Position numbers and translations under genes: made by a program. Positions 60,874-64,000 of a stretch of DNA of 64,000 nt are shown piece by piece. The notes below the pieces were generated by a model. The model did no database searches. It was not told the DNA's origin and saw only the letters and a list, made by a program, of their open reading frames with translations. This DNA comes from Carnobacterium_B sp040274945 (GTDB taxonomy: Bacteria > Bacillota > Bacilli > Lactobacillales > Carnobacteriaceae). How positions within the stretch are numbered: the stretch's first letter is position 1; each line of letters starts with the position of its first letter. The stretch lies in assembly GCF_040274945.1 (NCBI RefSeq), contig NZ_JBEMAR010000007.1, forward strand, positions 62,001-126,000, given 5' to 3'.

Positions 60874-61281
60874 CTATTCATCTTCTTCATCAAAATCTTC
60901 AGCATCCAATAAATCATTCACTTTCACGATGCTTTCTTTCGTTTCTGTTATCAGAGAATTAGAATTACCAGTTAAAGTTGCATTTACAAAACTGATGATC
61001 ATCGGCAAGTTCATACCTGTATATAACTCGAATGTAGAACCACCCATAATTTTTTTTGAAACAATGTTGCAAGGAGTACCACCTAATAAATCAGCGAATA
61101 CCATATAATCTCCATTTAACGGATCAGCAATTGCATCAAATTTTTCAGTAAATTCTTTTTCACCTTCATGCGGCAATAAAGATACTGTAAAAATATTTTC
61201 TTGTACGCCTAAAATCATTTCTGCACTTTTTCTTAGTTCTTTACAGAAATCTCCATGGCTTACCAGTATCAAATTGTTCAT
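60874..61281 (-). CDS. PTS mannose-family EIIA component
   Basis: 135 residues from ATG at 61281 (MNNLILVSHG); a start three codons upstream lies against the ribosome site. The phosphorylated His9 is in LILVSHGDFCKEL. The ADLLGGTPCNIVS segment is typical of EIIA-Man domains. It passes phosphate from HPr to EIIB. It ends in an acidic tail (DAEDFDEEDE). It completes a four-protein transporter with IIB, IIC and IID. Confidence 0.92.
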   Translation of the reverse strand: MNNLILVSHGDFCKELRKSAEMILGVQENIFTVSLLPHEGEKEFTEKFDAIADPLNGDYMVFADLLGGTPCNIVSKKIMGGSTFELYTGMNLPMIISFVNATLTGNSNSLITETKESIVKVNDLLDAEDFDEEDE

Positions 61282-61305
61282 TCTATTCATTCCTTTACTT
61301 GTTTC

Positions 61306-62115
61306 TTATTTTGAAATGACTCCTAATGCTGATAAAGCAATAGATACGACTAATACAATAAAGATAGCTTTAGTAGAAGTAATGTTCTTTTTACCTAATA
61401 ACCAGTAAACAGCTCCAACGATTGCGGCTGGTAAAAGACGTGGCATGATCATATCCACATTGTTTTGTACATCAACCACTAAGTCTCCAATAGAAGGTGT
61501 CCAAGATAATCGAACATTGATCATAGTTGCAACTAAAGCTCCAACCATGAATACCCCTAATAATGTAGCAGCGTCAGTGATAGCAGATAGTTGACTTTGC
61601 ATCGTTGTAACAAGAGAAACTCCTTCTTTATGAGCGATCTCAAGTTGTTTCCAGCGGAAAAACATGACAGCAAAGTTAACGAGCATCCAAATAAATGCAC
61701 CTATTGGATTCCCGTTTACTGCCATGTTAGCAGCTAACGCTCCAAAAATAGTCGGCAGCAAAGCTCCAAAAATAGAATCTCCAATAGCAGCAAATGGTCC
61801 CATTAAACCAACTTTTATCCCAGCAACTGATTCTCGTCCAGCAACACCTTCTTCTTCTTCAATCGCCATATCGATCCCTGTAACGATCGTATTCAAAAAG
61901 TTACTTGTATTGAAAAATTGAGAGTGAGTTTTCATCATTGACTTCAACTCTGGTGTACCATCACCATACATTTTTCTTAATTGAGGTAAAATCGTATATA
62001 AATACCCAGATCCTTGCATACGTTCGTAGTTCCAACCTAGTTGAAAACCAAACAAACTTCTTCTATTGATTTGGTTAAAGTCTTTTTTTGTCAATTTATA
62101 ATTAGATTTCGTCAT
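61306..62115 (-). CDS. PTS mannose-family EIID component
   Basis: 269 residues. The N-terminal cytoplasmic part (LTKKDFNQINRRSLFGFQLGWNYERMQGSGYLY) and the EGVAGRESVAGIKVGLMGPFAAIGDSIFGALLPT stretch are diagnostic of EIID. A few membrane helices follow in the C-terminal half. With IIC it forms the membrane channel. It overlaps the IIC gene by 14 nt. Confidence 0.94.
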   Translation of the reverse strand: MTKSNYKLTKKDFNQINRRSLFGFQLGWNYERMQGSGYLYTILPQLRKMYGDGTPELKSMMKTHSQFFNTSNFLNTIVTGIDMAIEEEEGVAGRESVAGIKVGLMGPFAAIGDSIFGALLPTIFGALAANMAVNGNPIGAFIWMLVNFAVMFFRWKQLEIAHKEGVSLVTTMQSQLSAITDAATLLGVFMVGALVATMINVRLSWTPSIGDLVVDVQNNVDMIMPRLLPAAIVGAVYWLLGKKNITSTKAIFIVLVVSIALSALGVISK

Positions 62116-62989
62116 CTTCTATTTCTCCTTCCTCTGATGCTGAACCATTCATGTGTTGAACTTTTGGTGCTTCTATAGTCCGTTTGTATTCTTTAAAGGC
62201 AAATGCAAATCCTATCAATGCGATAGCTAACATTGGCATGCCTGTAAATGTATTCGCAAATCCTTCTACTACACCAGCTACAGATCCGCCAAGTACTTGA
62301 ATATTTCCAAATACAGTCGTTAACAACGCCGTAATGACAAAGCCTAAAATCAAGTAAGGTAAATGTTTTTTAACTGGTAAGTATCTTAATAAGATAGCGA
62401 AACCAACAGCAGGTAGAACTGCACCAGCCACAGCTAATCCATTACCTAACCAGAGTAATTGATTGTTCAAGACACCAACAATAGAATTGACGAAGCTTCC
62501 ACCAAGACTTAGTGCTAATAGTACTGGAATAGCTCTAGATAATGACCAAGATAATGCGCCCATAAGATAGTTGCGTTCAATTCCTTTATAATCCATTTCT
62601 TCAATCTTTGTATCAATACGATGTGCAAAGAATGTATTTGCAAATCTTCCTAAGATATCCATTTGAATCATTAATCCAGCTACCGGAACGGCAATCGCTG
62701 CGATCGCTTGTTCTGGATCCATACCGATCCCAACTGAAAAGGCTGTAGCCAATACAGTACCAGAGTTCGCATCGATTTTTGAAGATCCACCAAATGTACC
62801 AATACCTAAAACAGTTAATTGCATACTCCCACCTATAATAAGTCCTGTTGTAACGTCACCCATAATTAAACCAGCTATTAGTCCAGCAAATACCGGTTGA
62901 GCAAGACCAGTATAAACTTGTAATTCATCTAAAATTTGATACCCTGCGTAAAGCGTTAACAATATAATTTGCCACCATGCAACTGCCAT
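62102..62989 (-). CDS. PTS mannose-family EIIC component
   Basis: 295 residues, hydrophobic with about eight helices. GLIMGDVTTGLIIGGSMQLTVLGIGTFGG and IAVPVAGLMIQMDILGR are typical of Man-family EIIC. A charged C-terminal tail follows (SASEEGEIEDDEI). Context points to galactosamine, N-acetylgalactosamine or galacto-N-biose as substrate. Confidence 0.94.
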   Translation of the reverse strand: MAVAWWQIILLTLYAGYQILDELQVYTGLAQPVFAGLIAGLIMGDVTTGLIIGGSMQLTVLGIGTFGGSSKIDANSGTVLATAFSVGIGMDPEQAIAAIAVPVAGLMIQMDILGRFANTFFAHRIDTKIEEMDYKGIERNYLMGALSWSLSRAIPVLLALSLGGSFVNSIVGVLNNQLLWLGNGLAVAGAVLPAVGFAILLRYLPVKKHLPYLILGFVITALLTTVFGNIQVLGGSVAGVVEGFANTFTGMPMLAIALIGFAFAFKEYKRTIEAPKVQHMNGSASEEGEIEDDEI

Positions 62990-63020
62990 TATTTTTTCCT
63001 CCTCTATGTCTATCTATTTT

Positions 63021-63506
63021 TTAAACATGTTGTTTCAACAAACCCATGAAGTTTTCTTCGCGATCGCTTGGAACCATTTGTGATACCAATTCCACGCCTT
63101 TTTCATTAAGTTGCTTGAAGTTCTCAATGTCTTCTTCTAGAACGTTAATCGATCTTGTAATGGATTTTGATTCATCCGATTGAGACATATTCCCAACGTT
63201 GATTTTTTTAATAGGGACTCCCAATTCAACTAGCTTTAATAAACTGCCTGGTTTTTTTGCAATGATCAGTAATCGTTGTGAATCATATTTTCCAGCTAAA
63301 ATATTTGCAGCTGCTTTTTCTATTGATAAAATACTCAGCTTCACCCCCGCCGGAGTGGCCAATTTCAACCCGCTCTTTTCGATTGCATTTGTTGTTACGC
63401 TATCATCTACCACCATAATTCTGCTGATACTTAATTTTGTGGTCCAAAGATTTGCTACTTGTCCATGAATCAATCTTCCATCTATTCTTACTGCTGTGAT
63501 ACTCAT
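63021..63506 (-). CDS. PTS mannose-family EIIB component
   Basis: 161 residues from ATG at 63506 (MSITAVRIDGR), placed 9 nt after GAGGGGG; the frame extends 8 codons into the end of the GH35 gene. The phosphorylated His14 is in RIDGRLIHGQVANLW. It transfers phosphate to the incoming sugar. First PTS gene after the GH35 beta-galactosidase. Confidence 0.93.
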   Translation of the reverse strand: MSITAVRIDGRLIHGQVANLWTTKLSISRIMVVDDSVTTNAIEKSGLKLATPAGVKLSILSIEKAAANILAGKYDSQRLLIIAKKPGSLLKLVELGVPIKKINVGNMSQSDESKSITRSINVLEEDIENFKQLNEKGVELVSQMVPSDREENFMGLLKQHV

Positions 63507-63507
63507 A

Positions 63508-64000
63508 CTATTCTTCCCCCTCTTTTTCAATTTTTATAAATTTTGGTTCTTTTTCTAACCTTACTGATTTTGACCAGATGCCTTCTGTTTCAAAAACAAT
63601 AATCTCGTTTTCTCCCTTTTTAAAGAGAGACTTTGGAACATATAAGGATAGAGTTGGCCCTACATTCCAAAATCGCCCAATGTTAAATCCATTTACTAGA
63701 ACGATTCCTTTGCCAAACGACTCCATGTTGATGAATGTATCTTCTGGTGCATCAATAGTCACTTTATACTGGTAAAACGATGGAGAATTCTCTTTCCATT
63801 CCTTATCAAAGTCAATAGACAACGGTTCTGAAAAATCTAAGCTGTATTGCTCCCAATTAGTGATAAAGTGTAAATCAGACATGACTCCTCTTCGAATTCC
63901 TTTTTGTTGTGTATCAGCCAATAACTTGTGGCCATAATTGACACGTCCCATATTTTCTACTAGTACATCAAGCTGATTAGAACCAGGGATAGGTGAAGCG
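63508..64000 (-). CDS. bgaC: GH35 beta-galactosidase, C-terminal part (runs off the window)
   Basis: The reading frame enters at the window edge and ends at 63508. The visible ~164 residues show LDVLVENMGRVNYGHKL and GIVLVNGFNIGRFWNVGPTLSLYVPK, the C-terminal jelly-roll signatures of GH35 enzymes such as pneumococcal BgaC, which cleaves beta-1,3-linked galactose and is followed by a Man-family PTS and agaS as here. The catalytic domain is outside the window. An internal ATG at 63951 is not the true start. The stop lies 2 nt before the preferred IIB start. Confidence 0.88.
   Translation of the reverse strand, partial: ASPIPGSNQLDVLVENMGRVNYGHKLLADTQQKGIRRGVMSDLHFITNWEQYSLDFSEPLSIDFDKEWKENSPSFYQYKVTIDAPEDTFINMESFGKGIVLVNGFNIGRFWNVGPTLSLYVPKSLFKKGENEIIVFETEGIWSKSVRLEKEPKFIKIEKEGEE

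Noticed and set aside
63508..63951. Complete small gene starting at ATG 63951
   Set aside because: The frame stays open to the window edge with GH35 signature sequence (LDVLVENMGRVNYG) crossing that ATG, so it is the end of a larger gene.

Overview
The window is AT-rich, low-GC Gram-positive DNA. Strong ribosome binding sites, catabolite-response (cre) elements, a XylR-type operator, a Zur-type box, a mannose-family PTS and multitasking-type sugar ABC transporters all point to Lactobacillales. Overall gene style resembles Carnobacteriaceae or Enterococcaceae; that placement is inference and no rRNA is present to test it. I see no tRNA, rRNA, CRISPR, phage or transposase gene. Most of the window is a carbohydrate-catabolic region transcribed on the minus strand.

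Layout: (1) 0.2-4.7 kb: an AraC regulator whose GH39-like C-terminal half is separated by one in-frame TAA, and a YibE/YibF-type membrane pair facing away from it. (2) 4.7-13.4 kb: three tandem hairpins, a heterodimeric multidrug ABC exporter, an ArsR regulator with a CoA-disulfide reductase-rhodanese, a palindrome array, and topB. (3) 13.6-22 kb: an unrecognised protein, a regulator-led operon of three Gfo/Idh/MocA dehydrogenases plus a TIM-barrel isomerase, and a small AKR-cupin-SRPBCC group. (4) 22.2-50.8 kb: a 28-kb glycan locus holding GH36, GH42, GH31, GH1, a ROK kinase, an LplABC-like importer without ATPase, a lipoprotein, YesL, a YesM/YesN two-component system, GH95, GH3, xylB, xylA, divergent xylR and a GDSL esterase. 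(5) 51-56.4 kb: DegV, a Zur-box-led ZinT/ZnuA zinc pair sharing an extra domain, a TPM protein, and a membrane protein with a hairpin leader and apparent ATT start. (6) 56.5-64 kb: a galactosamine/galacto-N-biose operon (GH35, PTS IIB-IIC-IID-IIA, AgaS, NagA, LacD, LacC).

How the genes fit together: the enzymes of region 4 match the side chains and backbone of xyloglucan oligosaccharides (alpha-xylosidase for xylose, GH42 for galactose, GH95 for fucose or L-galactose, GH3/GH1 for the glucan backbone, an esterase possibly for acetyl groups). All lack visible signal peptides, while the binding protein is a lipoprotein. Released xylose feeds XylA and XylB. No secreted endoglucanase is present, so the cell probably scavenges oligosaccharides cut by others. 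Region 6 is a complete route from imported (N-acetyl)galactosamine sugars through tagatose-6-phosphate to triose phosphates.

Family assignments were made by reading motifs without database search. Exact substrates of the glycosidases, the dehydrogenase operon and the ABC importer remain inferences.
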